A DNA stretch of 64,000 nucleotides, taken from Nocardioides ganghwensis. GTDB taxonomy: Bacteria > Actinomycetota > Actinomycetes > Propionibacteriales > Nocardioidaceae. Below the pieces are notes generated by a model. The model made no database searches. It saw nothing but the letters and a program-made list of their open reading frames with translations, and had not been told where the DNA came from. This document shows, one piece after another, positions 53,290-61,391 of the stretch (positions within the stretch are counted from its first letter, which is position 1; every line of letters begins with the position of its first letter). Location of the stretch: positions 1-64,000 of the forward strand of contig NZ_JACXYX010000019.1 of assembly GCF_014779655.1 (NCBI RefSeq), read 5' to 3'. The position numbers and the translations under genes are program-made.

Positions 53290-54402
53290 ATGTCCGCCGA
53301 GTCCCTCCCGTTCATCCCGCCCGCCAAGCCGATCGTCGGCGACGACGAGCGCGCCGCCGTGGACCGCGTGATGCGCTCCGGCATGATCGCCCAGGGCCCC
53401 GAGGTCGCTGCGTTCGAGCAGGAGTTCGGCGCCGCGGTGGCGGGCGGGCGTACGACGGTGGCCGTCAACTCCGGCACCTCGGCCCTGCACCTGGGCCTGC
53501 TGGCCGCCGGCATCGGGCCGGGCGACGAGGTCATCGTGCCGTCGTTCACCTTCGCCGCGACCGCCAACTCGGTGGCGCTGACCGGTGCGACGCCGGTCTT
53601 CGCCGACGTCGAGCCCGACTACTTCTGCCTCGACGCCGACAGCGTCCGCGCGGCCGTCACGGACCGCACCGCGGCGATCATGCCCGTGCACCTCTACGGC
53701 CACCCGGCCGACGTCGACGCGCTGCGCGCCGTCGCCGACGAGCACGGCCTGCGCCTGTTCGAGGACGCCGCCCAGGCCCACCTCGCCACGTGGAAGGGCG
53801 CCCAGGTCGGCAGCTTCGGCGACTTCGCGATGTTCAGCCTCTACCCCACCAAGAACATGACCTCGGGCGAGGGCGGCATGGTCTCCTGCGCCACCGAGGA
53901 GATCGCGCGCATGGTGCGCCTGCTGCGCAACCAGGGCATGGAGCGCCAGTACGCCAACGAGGTCGTCGGCTTCAACGCCCGCATGACCGACATCCACGCC
54001 GCCATCGGCCGCGTGCAGCTGACCAAGGTCGAGGGCTGGACCAAGGTCCGCCAGGAGAACGCCGCCTACCTCGACGCCCACCTCGAGGGCGTCGTGGTCC
54101 CGCCGGTCGCCGACGACGCGACGCACGTCTACCACCAGTACACGATCAAGGTCGACGGCGACGAGCGCGACCGCATCGTCACTGCCATGCGCGAGGAGCA
54201 CCAGGTCGGCTCGGGCGTCTACTACCCGATCCCCAACCACCAGCTCGCCTCGCTCACCCGCTACGCCGAGGGCCTCGAGCTGCCGGTCACCCAGCAGGTG
54301 GCGCGCGAGGTCATCTCCCTGCCGGTCCACCCCTCGCTCGACGAGGCCGCCCTCGAGCGCATCGTCACCGCGGTCAACACGACCGTGCGCGCCGGCGCCT
54401 GA
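53290..54402 (+). CDS. DegT/DnrJ/EryC1/StrS sugar aminotransferase 2 (WbpE/GnnB-like)
   Basis: 370 residues. PLP lysine Lys188 in FSLYPTKNMTSGEGG, EDAAQAH at the pyridine site, VNSGTSALHLGLLA and HLYGHPAD. The sequence type (IPPAKPIVGDDE start, YPTKN motif) fits UDP-3-keto sugar aminotransferases such as WbpE, WlbC or GnnB. With the Gfo/Idh/MocA oxidoreductase and small acetyltransferase of this island it would make a 3-acetamido-3-deoxy UDP-sugar. A terminator follows. Confidence 0.88.
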   Translation: MSAESLPFIPPAKPIVGDDERAAVDRVMRSGMIAQGPEVAAFEQEFGAAVAGGRTTVAVNSGTSALHLGLLAAGIGPGDEVIVPSFTFAATANSVALTGATPVFADVEPDYFCLDADSVRAAVTDRTAAIMPVHLYGHPADVDALRAVADEHGLRLFEDAAQAHLATWKGAQVGSFGDFAMFSLYPTKNMTSGEGGMVSCATEEIARMVRLLRNQGMERQYANEVVGFNARMTDIHAAIGRVQLTKVEGWTKVRQENAAYLDAHLEGVVVPPVADDATHVYHQYTIKVDGDERDRIVTAMREEHQVGSGVYYPIPNHQLASLTRYAEGLELPVTQQVAREVISLPVHPSLDEAALERIVTAVNTTVRAGA

Positions 54403-54421
54403 GCGCCCCTGCGACGACAGC

Positions 54422-54460
54422 GGGGAGTCCCGGCTCGCCCTGGGCAGGCCGGGGCTCCCC
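54422..54460. terminator. Bidirectional hairpin terminator
   Basis: Arms GGGGAGTCCCGGC (54422-54434) and GCCGGGGCTCCCC (54448-54460) pair over 13 bases with one G-T, in the 67-base gap between converging genes; it can serve both strands. Confidence 0.8.
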
Positions 54461-54469
54461 GATCAGTGC

Positions 54470-56476
54470 TCAGCCCCGGTCGCGCAGGGCGTAGACGTAC
54501 TGGGTGCCGCCGTTCCAGGTGAAGGTGCGCAGCGGCCGGACGCAGCGGCCCGGGATCTCCAGGGTCGCGACGACGTAGCCGACGTCGAGGTCGCTCTCGG
54601 CGAGCCAGCACGGGTGGGCGTGGATGACGATGACGTCCGGGGCCGCCTCCTCCACCCAGGGCGCGTCGCGCTCGCCGTCGAAGGCGACGTAGAGGTAGCT
54701 CGCCCCGCGGTTCCACACGTTCTCGTACTCGTGGTCGGGGTCGACCTTCTCCCACTCGGACACGATCGGGCCGGTGACCTGGTTGCCGGTGAGGGTGGGC
54801 GCGCCGTTGGCGATGAGGAGCGCGTTGGCGGCCATCGAGTTGGTCGCGATGAGCGTGCCGTCGGCCTCCGCGCGCTGGGTGAGCGCGCGGGCGGCGTCGG
54901 CCGCCGGGCTGGTGCGCAGGTCGCCCACCCCTCGTACGACGGGGTTGGCGTCGATGCCGGCGGCCAGGCACACCACCGCGGTGCCCACGACCGGCCACGA
55001 GCGCGACGGCCAGCGGGTCACGGCGTAGGCCACGGCCGACACGCCCAGCACGGCCGCCCAGACCTGCCAGGTGGCGAGGTCGGGCAGCGCCCGGCGCGCG
55101 TCGGAGGCGCCGTAGGCGGTCACCACGCCGGTCGTGACGGCGGCGGCGACGGCGAGGCGTGAGGAGTCCCCGGTGAGGCGGGAGACCAGCAGGACCAGCA
55201 GCAGCGTCGCCGGGAAGCCGACGGTCTGCGCCGCGCGCACCGGCAGCACCGAGCTGAGCAGCGGGATGTGCTCGCCGAGCGGGCCCCAGTCGAACATCGC
55301 CCAGGCGCTCCAGAGGGCGGTGGCCGCGGCGAGGGTGGCGATCGCACCCCGCTGGGCCGTGGTGGCGCCCGCCCACGCGCGCCGCCACACCACCAGCGCC
55401 CAGAAGGCGCACACGAGGAAGCCGGAGGAGATCTCGCTCTGGTTGAGCAGGGTCGGAGCGGCCCCGTCCTCCATCTCGAACAGCGCCGGCCCGCCGACGA
55501 GCTGGACGGGCATCTGGGCCGCGCCGGTGACGCGCCGCAGTCCGGGGTAGACGGTGTTGAGCTCGGCCGACAGCGACGCGGCGTTCTCGACCAGCGTGCC
55601 GGCGAGCACGGCCAGCGAGACGAGGGCGCCCGCGCCGACGGTCAGCAGGGCCTGCCGTCGCGTGACCCGGTCCGCGACGAGGTAGACCCCGGTGGCGATG
55701 ACGAGGGGCACGCCCAGGGTGAGCGACCACGGCACGTAGTAGGTCACCAGTCGGGCGAGCAGGATGCCCGCGAGCCCGGCCTGGAGCACGGCGGTCACCC
55801 GGTGCCCGGCGACCATCCGGTCGCGCGCGAGCCACAGCACGTAGCTGCCCGCGGCGGCGAAGGCCATGATCCGCACCGGCATGAAGGACCACCACAGCGA
55901 GGCCGGGGCGAGGAAGACGAGCACGACCCCCAGCCAGGACAGGGGCCGTGAGGCACCCATCCGACGCAGCAGCGGTGGGAGCGCGAGCACGAGGAGGAGC
56001 CAGGACCACGCCCGGAAGGCCGAGAACAGCATCTCGTCGGGCAGCCACGGCCCCAGGCGCAGCAGGTTGCCCTCGTGGAACAGGACCGACTCCACGACCT
56101 GTCCGGAGGAGATCTGGTAGATCAGGTCGGGGTCCTGCGAGAGCGACGGGGCCGTCGACGTGCCGTGCGCGAGCACCGACAGGTCGATGGGTGCCTGCGT
56201 CAGCCACTCGTCGCTGCGGATGGGGAGCGACGTGCCCCACTGGTCGGCACCCTCGCCGGTGCCCTCGACCGAGAGCAGGCCGAGGGAGGAGGTCGACAGG
56301 CTGCCGAGCACGATGACGGCGTACGCCAGCAGCGGCAGCAGCACCTCGAGGCGGTCGGGCCAGCTGCCGGAGATCCGCCAGGACCGTCGCCCCACGTCGG
56401 GGGCCGGTGACCGGGGCGACTCCGGCGACTCGGCCGACGGCTCCGGTGACTCCGGCGACTCCGGCGACTCCGACAC
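54470..56476 (-). CDS. Large GT-C-like polytopic membrane protein
   Basis: 668 residues. Disordered SPESPESPE N-terminus (1-30), then about 13 hydrophobic segments. The first outer loop holds TSLPIRSDEWLTQAPI and later FMPVRIMAFAAAGSYVLWLARDR; the SDEW acidic motif is the GT-C hallmark. An extracytoplasmic C-terminal domain (about 520-668, AIDANPVVRGVGDLRTSPAADAARALTQRAEADGTLIATNSMAANALL) ends the protein. YfhO-like or related actinobacterial membrane glycosyltransferase; donor would be a polyprenyl-phosphate sugar. GTG start at 56476 lies inside the acidic repeat, so the true N-terminus is uncertain. Confidence 0.75.
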   Translation of the reverse strand: MSESPESPESPEPSAESPESPRSPAPDVGRRSWRISGSWPDRLEVLLPLLAYAVIVLGSLSTSSLGLLSVEGTGEGADQWGTSLPIRSDEWLTQAPIDLSVLAHGTSTAPSLSQDPDLIYQISSGQVVESVLFHEGNLLRLGPWLPDEMLFSAFRAWSWLLLVLALPPLLRRMGASRPLSWLGVVLVFLAPASLWWSFMPVRIMAFAAAGSYVLWLARDRMVAGHRVTAVLQAGLAGILLARLVTYYVPWSLTLGVPLVIATGVYLVADRVTRRQALLTVGAGALVSLAVLAGTLVENAASLSAELNTVYPGLRRVTGAAQMPVQLVGGPALFEMEDGAAPTLLNQSEISSGFLVCAFWALVVWRRAWAGATTAQRGAIATLAAATALWSAWAMFDWGPLGEHIPLLSSVLPVRAAQTVGFPATLLLVLLVSRLTGDSSRLAVAAAVTTGVVTAYGASDARRALPDLATWQVWAAVLGVSAVAYAVTRWPSRSWPVVGTAVVCLAAGIDANPVVRGVGDLRTSPAADAARALTQRAEADGTLIATNSMAANALLIANGAPTLTGNQVTGPIVSEWEKVDPDHEYENVWNRGASYLYVAFDGERDAPWVEEAAPDVIVIHAHPCWLAESDLDVGYVVATLEIPGRCVRPLRTFTWNGGTQYVYALRDRG
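56400..56474. repeat. 9-base-type tandem repeat at the membrane protein N-terminus
   Basis: GACTCCGGC-type units (plus strand) encode SPESPESPEPSAESPESP on the minus strand at the start of the GT-C-like protein. Confidence 0.8.
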
Positions 56477-56656
56477 CGCTGGCTCCGGCGACGTGGTCTC
56501 GATGACGGCCTCCCCGTGTCTGGTTCCGAGCGGCGGTCAGGCTACTCCATGGCGTACGCCGCACCTCCCCCGGCGGGCCGCGGCCGGATTGGGAGCACGA
56601 CGCCGAGGATCGTTATGGTGGACCGGTTTGTCGGCGCAATCGATCGGGGTCCCTAC

Positions 56657-57859
56657 GTGCGCATCGTCGTGGTGAACAACTTCTACCCGCCGCGGGTGGG
56701 AGGCAGCGCTCACCTCAGTGACGCCCTGGCGCGCGGCTACGCCGCCCGGGGCCACGAGGTCCTCGTGGTGACGGCGGCCTACCAGGACGCCCCCGCCGAG
56801 GAGTGGCGCGACGGCGTGCGGGTCGTGCGTTTCCCCGCCTTCGTGCTCCCGGAGAGCCGGCTGGCGGTGTCCTTCGACATCTCCTTCGCCACCCGCCCCT
56901 CGCTGCGCCGCCGGCTCGCCGCACTGCTCGACGAGTTCCGGCCCGACGTCATCCACCAGCACGGCCAGTTCATGGACCTCACCTGGGCCACCGGCGCCTA
57001 CGCGCGGCGTCGCGACATCCCCGTGCTGCTGAGCATCCACACGCGCCTCGAGAACCCCGCGGCCACCTACCGGCACGCGTTCCGCTTCCTCGACGCCACC
57101 CTCGTCGCGCCCCGCCTGCGTCGCTCCCGGCCCTCGCTCGTGGTCATGGACTCCTACATGGACGACTACATCAAGGAGCGCTACCGCGGCCGCTACCGCG
57201 ACCTCGTCGCGATCCCCGTGGGCGTCGACCCGGTCTGGGTCCGCTCCGGCGACGCAGCGCGCGGTCGCGAGCTCGCCGGCGTGGGTCCCGACGCCCCGAT
57301 CATCCTGTCGGTCGGGCACGTCATCCCCGTGCGCGACCGGCTCGGCCTGGTCGAGGCGCTGCCGGCGGTGCTCGCCCGGCACCCCGACGCCCGCCTCGTC
57401 GTCGTGGGCCGCGTCTACTACGACCTGTTCCAGAAGCGTGCCGAGGAGCTCGGCGTGGCCCACGCCGTGCACAGCCTGGGCGCGGTCCCCAAGGCCGACA
57501 TCCCGCACCTGCTGGCCGCCGCCACCGTCGAGAGCCACGAGCAGGGCCTCGGCCTGGGCACCGCGACCCTCGAGTCGATGGCCGCAGGCACCCCGGTGGT
57601 CGCATGGGGCCGCATCGACAACTTCCCCGGCATCCCGATGATCGACGGCGACGACATCTTCATGTGCGACGTCGGTGACGTCGACGGCCTGGCCGAGCGC
57701 CTCAACCTCGCCCTCGACGACCCCGAGGCGACCCGCCTCGTCGGCGAGAGCGCCCGGGCGATCGTCGACCAGCACTTCGCCCTCGACCGGGTGACCGAAC
57801 GGCACCTCGAGGTCCTCGGCGACCTCGTGGCCCACCCGGCGCCGCAGCGCACCCGCTGA
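56657..57859 (+). CDS. GT4 family glycosyltransferase
   Basis: 400 residues, GT-B fold. N-terminal VRIVVVNNFYPPRVGGSAHLS (typical PP..GG of GT4), HQHGQFMDLTW, SVGHVIPVRDRLGLVEALP for the nucleotide-sugar domain, and the E-x7-E region SHEQGLGLGTATLESMAAG. It transfers a sugar from a nucleotide donor in the cytoplasm during repeat-unit assembly. GTG at 56657 is chosen because the fold starts there; ATG at 56615 in frame (MVDRFVGAIDRGPY) after GAGGA is an alternative. Divergent from the GT-C gene with 180 bases between. Confidence 0.9.
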   Translation: MRIVVVNNFYPPRVGGSAHLSDALARGYAARGHEVLVVTAAYQDAPAEEWRDGVRVVRFPAFVLPESRLAVSFDISFATRPSLRRRLAALLDEFRPDVIHQHGQFMDLTWATGAYARRRDIPVLLSIHTRLENPAATYRHAFRFLDATLVAPRLRRSRPSLVVMDSYMDDYIKERYRGRYRDLVAIPVGVDPVWVRSGDAARGRELAGVGPDAPIILSVGHVIPVRDRLGLVEALPAVLARHPDARLVVVGRVYYDLFQKRAEELGVAHAVHSLGAVPKADIPHLLAAATVESHEQGLGLGTATLESMAAGTPVVAWGRIDNFPGIPMIDGDDIFMCDVGDVDGLAERLNLALDDPEATRLVGESARAIVDQHFALDRVTERHLEVLGDLVAHPAPQRTR

Positions 57860-57933
57860 CCCGGCACGCCGCCCGGTCCCACCCACCCGTACGCCCCAGA
57901 GCCCCGAACCACACCCACGAGGAGATCCATCAG

Positions 57934-58857
57934 ATGAGCTCGAAGGAAACCGTCTTCTTCACCGGCGGTGCCGGCTTCATCGGCATGCACGTCGTTCCCA
58001 TGCTGCTCGAGAAGGACTACAAGGTCCGCATCTTCGACAACATGTTCCGCGGTGACCGCGAGGCTGTGGCCGCCCTCGGCGACGACGTCGAGCTGATCGA
58101 CCAGGACGTGCGCTACGGCGGTGCCGTCCACGCGGCGATGAAGGGGTGCTCCAAGGTCATCCACGCCGCCGCGGTGTCGATCAACAAGAGCCAGGCCGAC
58201 CCCTACGAGTCGATGGACATCAACATGATCGGCAACCACAACGTGTTCGCGGCCGCCGCCGACCACGGCGTGGACCGTCTCGTCTACTGCTCCTCCGCGT
58301 CGGTCTACGGCGACCCCGAGCGGCTGCCGATGCACGAGGACGACCGGCTGTCCCCGCAGACGCCCTACTGCATCTCCAAGCGCGCGGGCGAGGACCTCCT
58401 CGACTTCTACCACCGTCGCAGCGGGCTGTCCTGGGTCGGCCTGCGGTTCTTCAACGTCTACGGCCCCGGCCAGAAGACCACCGCCTACTACACCTCGGTG
58501 ATCAACCACTTCGTCAACCGGATCAAGAACGGCGAGCCCCCGGTCATCGACGGCAAGGGCGAGCAGTCGATGGACTTCATCCACGTCCACGACATCGCGC
58601 GCTCCGTCGTGCTGGCGCTCGAGTCCGAGCAGGACAACAAGCCGGTCAACATCGGCACCGGCATCGACACCACCATCGCCGAGCTGGCCGACATCCTCAT
58701 CGAGGCCGTCAACGCCGACGTGACGCCGATCTTCAACGAGCGCGACGTCATCGCCAGCCGCCGCGCGGCCGACATCACCCGCGCCAAGGAGATGCTCGGC
58801 TTCGAGCCGACCATCGAGGTGCGCAAGGGCATGATCGACCTGATCCGGGCCCAGTGA
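57934..58857 (+). CDS. NAD-dependent sugar epimerase/dehydratase (extended SDR)
   Basis: 307 residues. Rossmann motif FTGGAGFIGMHVV, VIHAAA, catalytic SSASVYG (Ser122 region) and Tyr145/Lys149 in PYCISK, then GLRFFNVYGPGQ and SMDFIHVHDIARSV. It belongs with UDP-glucose/GlcNAc 4-epimerases and related nucleotide-sugar epimerases; the exact substrate cannot be told. GAGGAGAT precedes the ATG. It is coupled to the small acetyltransferase gene (7-base gap) and follows the GT4 gene. Confidence 0.88.
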   Translation: MSSKETVFFTGGAGFIGMHVVPMLLEKDYKVRIFDNMFRGDREAVAALGDDVELIDQDVRYGGAVHAAMKGCSKVIHAAAVSINKSQADPYESMDINMIGNHNVFAAAADHGVDRLVYCSSASVYGDPERLPMHEDDRLSPQTPYCISKRAGEDLLDFYHRRSGLSWVGLRFFNVYGPGQKTTAYYTSVINHFVNRIKNGEPPVIDGKGEQSMDFIHVHDIARSVVLALESEQDNKPVNIGTGIDTTIAELADILIEAVNADVTPIFNERDVIASRRAADITRAKEMLGFEPTIEVRKGMIDLIRAQ

Positions 58858-58864
58858 GCCTCCG

Positions 58865-59299
58865 GTGAGCGCTTCCCTGCCGCCCAACCCGTGGAACGAG
58901 CACGCCTGGGTGGTCGGCGAGCCGACGGTCGGCGAGGGCACCTGGATCGGTGCCTTCACGGTCATCGACGCCTCGGGCGGGCTCACCATCGGGCGGGGGT
59001 GCGACATCTCCTCCGGCGTGCACATCTACACCCACTCCTCGGCGAGGCGCTGCGTCTCCGGACGCCGCTTCGCCGAGGTGGAGCGCCAGCCCGTCACGAT
59101 CGGTGACCACGTCTTCGTGGGCGCCGGCGCCATCATCAACATGGGCGTCACCATCGGTGACGAGGCCGTCGTGGGGGCCGGGGCGGTCGTGACCGCGGAC
59201 GTCCCGGCCCGCGCGATCGTCGGCGGCGTGCCGGCGCGTCAGATCGGTCGGGTCGACCTCGACGACCCGACCGACCCGAGGTTCGTCACCGGGTCCTGA
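58865..59299 (+). CDS. Hexapeptide-repeat acetyltransferase (WbpD/NeuD/MaaA type)
   Basis: 144 residues. Repeats of the left-handed beta helix (AWVVGEPTVGEGTWIGAFTVIDASGGLTIG ... VTIGDHVFVGAGAIINMGVTIGDEAVVGAGAVVTADVPARAIVGGVPARQIG). CoA-dependent O- or N-acetylation of a sugar is the usual role; the candidate His is in IYTHSSARR. In a 3-amino sugar pathway it would act last, as WbpD does. GTG start; its end overlaps the converging oxidoreductase by 14 bases. Confidence 0.85.
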   Translation: MSASLPPNPWNEHAWVVGEPTVGEGTWIGAFTVIDASGGLTIGRGCDISSGVHIYTHSSARRCVSGRRFAEVERQPVTIGDHVFVGAGAIINMGVTIGDEAVVGAGAVVTADVPARAIVGGVPARQIGRVDLDDPTDPRFVTGS

Positions 59300-60239
59300 G
59301 GACCTCGTCCACGACGCTGTGCGCGGGCAGGATGCTCGCCCGCTCGGCGTCGACGTCGACCTTGCCGCCGACCAGGTCGACGAAGTGGTCGAGCTGGGAG
59401 ACCAGCGGCTCGGCTCCCCCGATCTCGGGGACCTCGATCTCGGTGAACTGGCGGAAGCCGACAAAGTCGTCGTCGGGCTCGATGCTCGAGTGGCGGTAGC
59501 TGGTCAGCCCGCGGCGCAGCAGGTCGATCTCGATCATCCGGTCGAGCTCCTGGATGACCATCGAGCGCACCTTGACCTGGCCGAGCCGGCTCGCGGACAC
59601 CGAGGCGATGCCGCCGCCGGAGAAGCGGACGCCCGCCTCCACGATGTCCTCCGCGCCCTCGACGCTGTCGGGGTGGAACTGGCCGACCTTCACGTCGAAC
59701 GACTCCGGCTGCTCGCCGCCGAAGGCGCGCACCACCAGGTCCACGTCGTGCACGAGCAGGTCCCAGGCCACGCCGGTCTTGATGCGCGGGGCGTACGGGG
59801 AGTGGCGCTGGGCGCGCACGTAGAGCGGGGCCTCCACCATCCGCATCGCGGTCATGACGGCCGGGTTGAAGCGCTCGAGGAAGCCGCACATGAGCGGGGT
59901 GCCGGCCGCGGCGGAGGCGTCGACGAGCTCCTGGGACTGCTCGAGCGAGGGGCACAGCGGCTTCTCGACGAGCAGCGGCAGGCCGGCGTCGATGACCTGG
60001 GCGGCGAGGCCGTGGTGGGCCTCGGTCGCCGCGGCGATCACGACCGCGTCGAAGGACCCGATCCCGTCGAGGTCGGCCTGCCACGCGGAGCCGTACTGGT
60101 CGGCGACGGCGCGGCCACTCTCCTCGTGGGGGTCGATCACGGCAGCCAGCTCGGTCCGCGGACCGGTGGCGATGACACGAGCGTGGTTGCGGCCCATGGA
60201 CCCGGATCCGACGAGTGCGATGCGCAGTGGTTCAGCCAT
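59286..60239 (-). CDS. Gfo/Idh/MocA oxidoreductase (WbpB/GnnA-like)
   Basis: 317 residues. Rossmann start LRIALVGSGSMGRNHARV, AVVIAAATEAHH, catalytic VEKPLC, CGFLERFNPAV and WDLLVHDVDLVVRAFGG (Asp/His active site). The EKP and GFLERFNPAV forms occur in UDP-GlcNAc 3-dehydrogenases such as GnnA and in related WbpB-type enzymes; other sugar oxidations remain possible. It would give the 3-keto-sugar for aminotransferase 2. The minus-strand gene starts at ATG 60239 next to a bidirectional TATATA. Confidence 0.85.
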   Translation of the reverse strand: MAEPLRIALVGSGSMGRNHARVIATGPRTELAAVIDPHEESGRAVADQYGSAWQADLDGIGSFDAVVIAAATEAHHGLAAQVIDAGLPLLVEKPLCPSLEQSQELVDASAAAGTPLMCGFLERFNPAVMTAMRMVEAPLYVRAQRHSPYAPRIKTGVAWDLLVHDVDLVVRAFGGEQPESFDVKVGQFHPDSVEGAEDIVEAGVRFSGGGIASVSASRLGQVKVRSMVIQELDRMIEIDLLRRGLTSYRHSSIEPDDDFVGFRQFTEIEVPEIGGAEPLVSQLDHFVDLVGGKVDVDAERASILPAHSVVDEVLRTR

Positions 60240-60249
60240 GCCCGAACCC

Positions 60250-60255
60250 TATATA
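60250..60255. promoter_or_regulatory. Candidate bidirectional -10 (TATATA)
   Basis: The palindromic TATATA lies 11 bases from the minus-strand oxidoreductase ATG (60239) and 132 bases from the plus-strand flippase-like start. It is the only AT-rich hexamer in the spacer. On the minus strand transcription would begin almost at the ATG (leaderless). Confidence 0.4.
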
Positions 60256-60386
60256 CGGGCCGCGTTTTGGCCGCATCGCGCCCCGGTGGGGCAAGATGGC
60301 TGCCCAGACGCCCCCACCGCGGCGTCGCCCCAGCAGGTGCCGCCCAGGGCGGCCGCCCGACGAAGGGATCCGTCACGTCCACCGAA

Positions 60387-61370
60387 GTGCAGCCCGCGCA
60401 CACCACGCGCGGCCGGCTCATCCACTGGGCGCGCATCCTCCTGGTCGTCGCGGTGGTCGTGGCCGCCGGGTACGCCCTCTGGTCCAACCACGAGGTCGTG
60501 CAGGAGACCCTGGCCGAGCTGTCCTGGCGTGACTGGCTGCCGTCGTTCCTCGCGCTGCCCGTCGCGATCCTGCTGTCGACCTGGAGCTGGCAGCTGCTCG
60601 TCGACGAGCTCGGCAAGCCGATCGGCGTGGCCCGCGGAGCGCAGATCTTCCTGGTCGGCCAGCTCGGCAAGTACCTCCCCGGCTCGGTGTGGGCCTATCT
60701 CCTCCAGATCGAGCTCGGGCGACGCGCCGGCCTGGCGCGGGCGCGGATCTTCACCGCCACCCTGTTCTCCCTCGCCGTCGCCGTCGTCGCGGCCCTCCTC
60801 GCGGGCTCGCTGGTGCTCCCCGGCTTCATCCGGGACTACGAGGACCTCCGCAACCTGGTCTGGCTCTACCTGCTGCTCCCGATCGGCGTCGTGTGCCTGC
60901 ACCCCCGCATCCTCGAGCGGCTCGTGGCCCTCGGCTTCAAGATCCTGCGCCGTCCGCAGCGCGACCACCCCGTCCGCGCCCGCGCCGTGGCCCTCTCGCT
61001 CGCGGCGGCCGTCGCGTCGTACGGCTTCTTCGGTCTGCACCTGTGGCTGCTGGTGCGGGGAGTCTCCGACGTCGACGGCAGCGCGTCGTTCCTGCTGGTG
61101 TGCATCGGCACCATGGCGATCGCGATGATCTCGGGCCTGTTCTTCTTCCTGCTGCCCTCCGGCGCCGGTGTGCGCGAGGTCATCATCGTCACGGCGCTCG
61201 CGCCGACCATCGGGGCCGGCGAGGCCATCGCCCTCGCCGCCGTCTCGCGCGTGCTGATCGTCGTTGCCGACCTGCTCACCGCGGCCTGCGCCGCTGGGCT
61301 CGGCTGGTGGGAGCGACGGCACTACGGACCGATCCCCCACGACCAGGGCGTCGACGACGACGAGGTCTGA
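60387..61370 (+). CDS. Flippase-like membrane protein (lysylphosphatidylglycerol-synthase TM family)
   Basis: 327 residues with about eight hydrophobic segments. Typical UPF0104/AglD2-like features: FLVGQLGKYLPGSVWAYLLQIELGRRAGL, FFLLPSGAGVREVIIVTALAP and a final segment before a charged tail. Family members are linked to export of lipid-linked saccharides or lipid modification. Start codon is uncertain: GTG at 60387 is the only in-frame start before the first helix, but the best ribosome site (GAAGGGA, 60362-60368) lies about 18 bases upstream. Confidence 0.75.
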   Translation: MQPAHTTRGRLIHWARILLVVAVVVAAGYALWSNHEVVQETLAELSWRDWLPSFLALPVAILLSTWSWQLLVDELGKPIGVARGAQIFLVGQLGKYLPGSVWAYLLQIELGRRAGLARARIFTATLFSLAVAVVAALLAGSLVLPGFIRDYEDLRNLVWLYLLLPIGVVCLHPRILERLVALGFKILRRPQRDHPVRARAVALSLAAAVASYGFFGLHLWLLVRGVSDVDGSASFLLVCIGTMAIAMISGLFFFLLPSGAGVREVIIVTALAPTIGAGEAIALAAVSRVLIVVADLLTAACAAGLGWWERRHYGPIPHDQGVDDDEV

Positions 61371-61391
61371 CCCTCTCCGGTCAGTCCCCTG

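Noticed and set aside
59319..60386. Upstream extension of the flippase-like frame
   Set aside because: Antisense to the oxidoreductase gene; the extension is polar with no domain.
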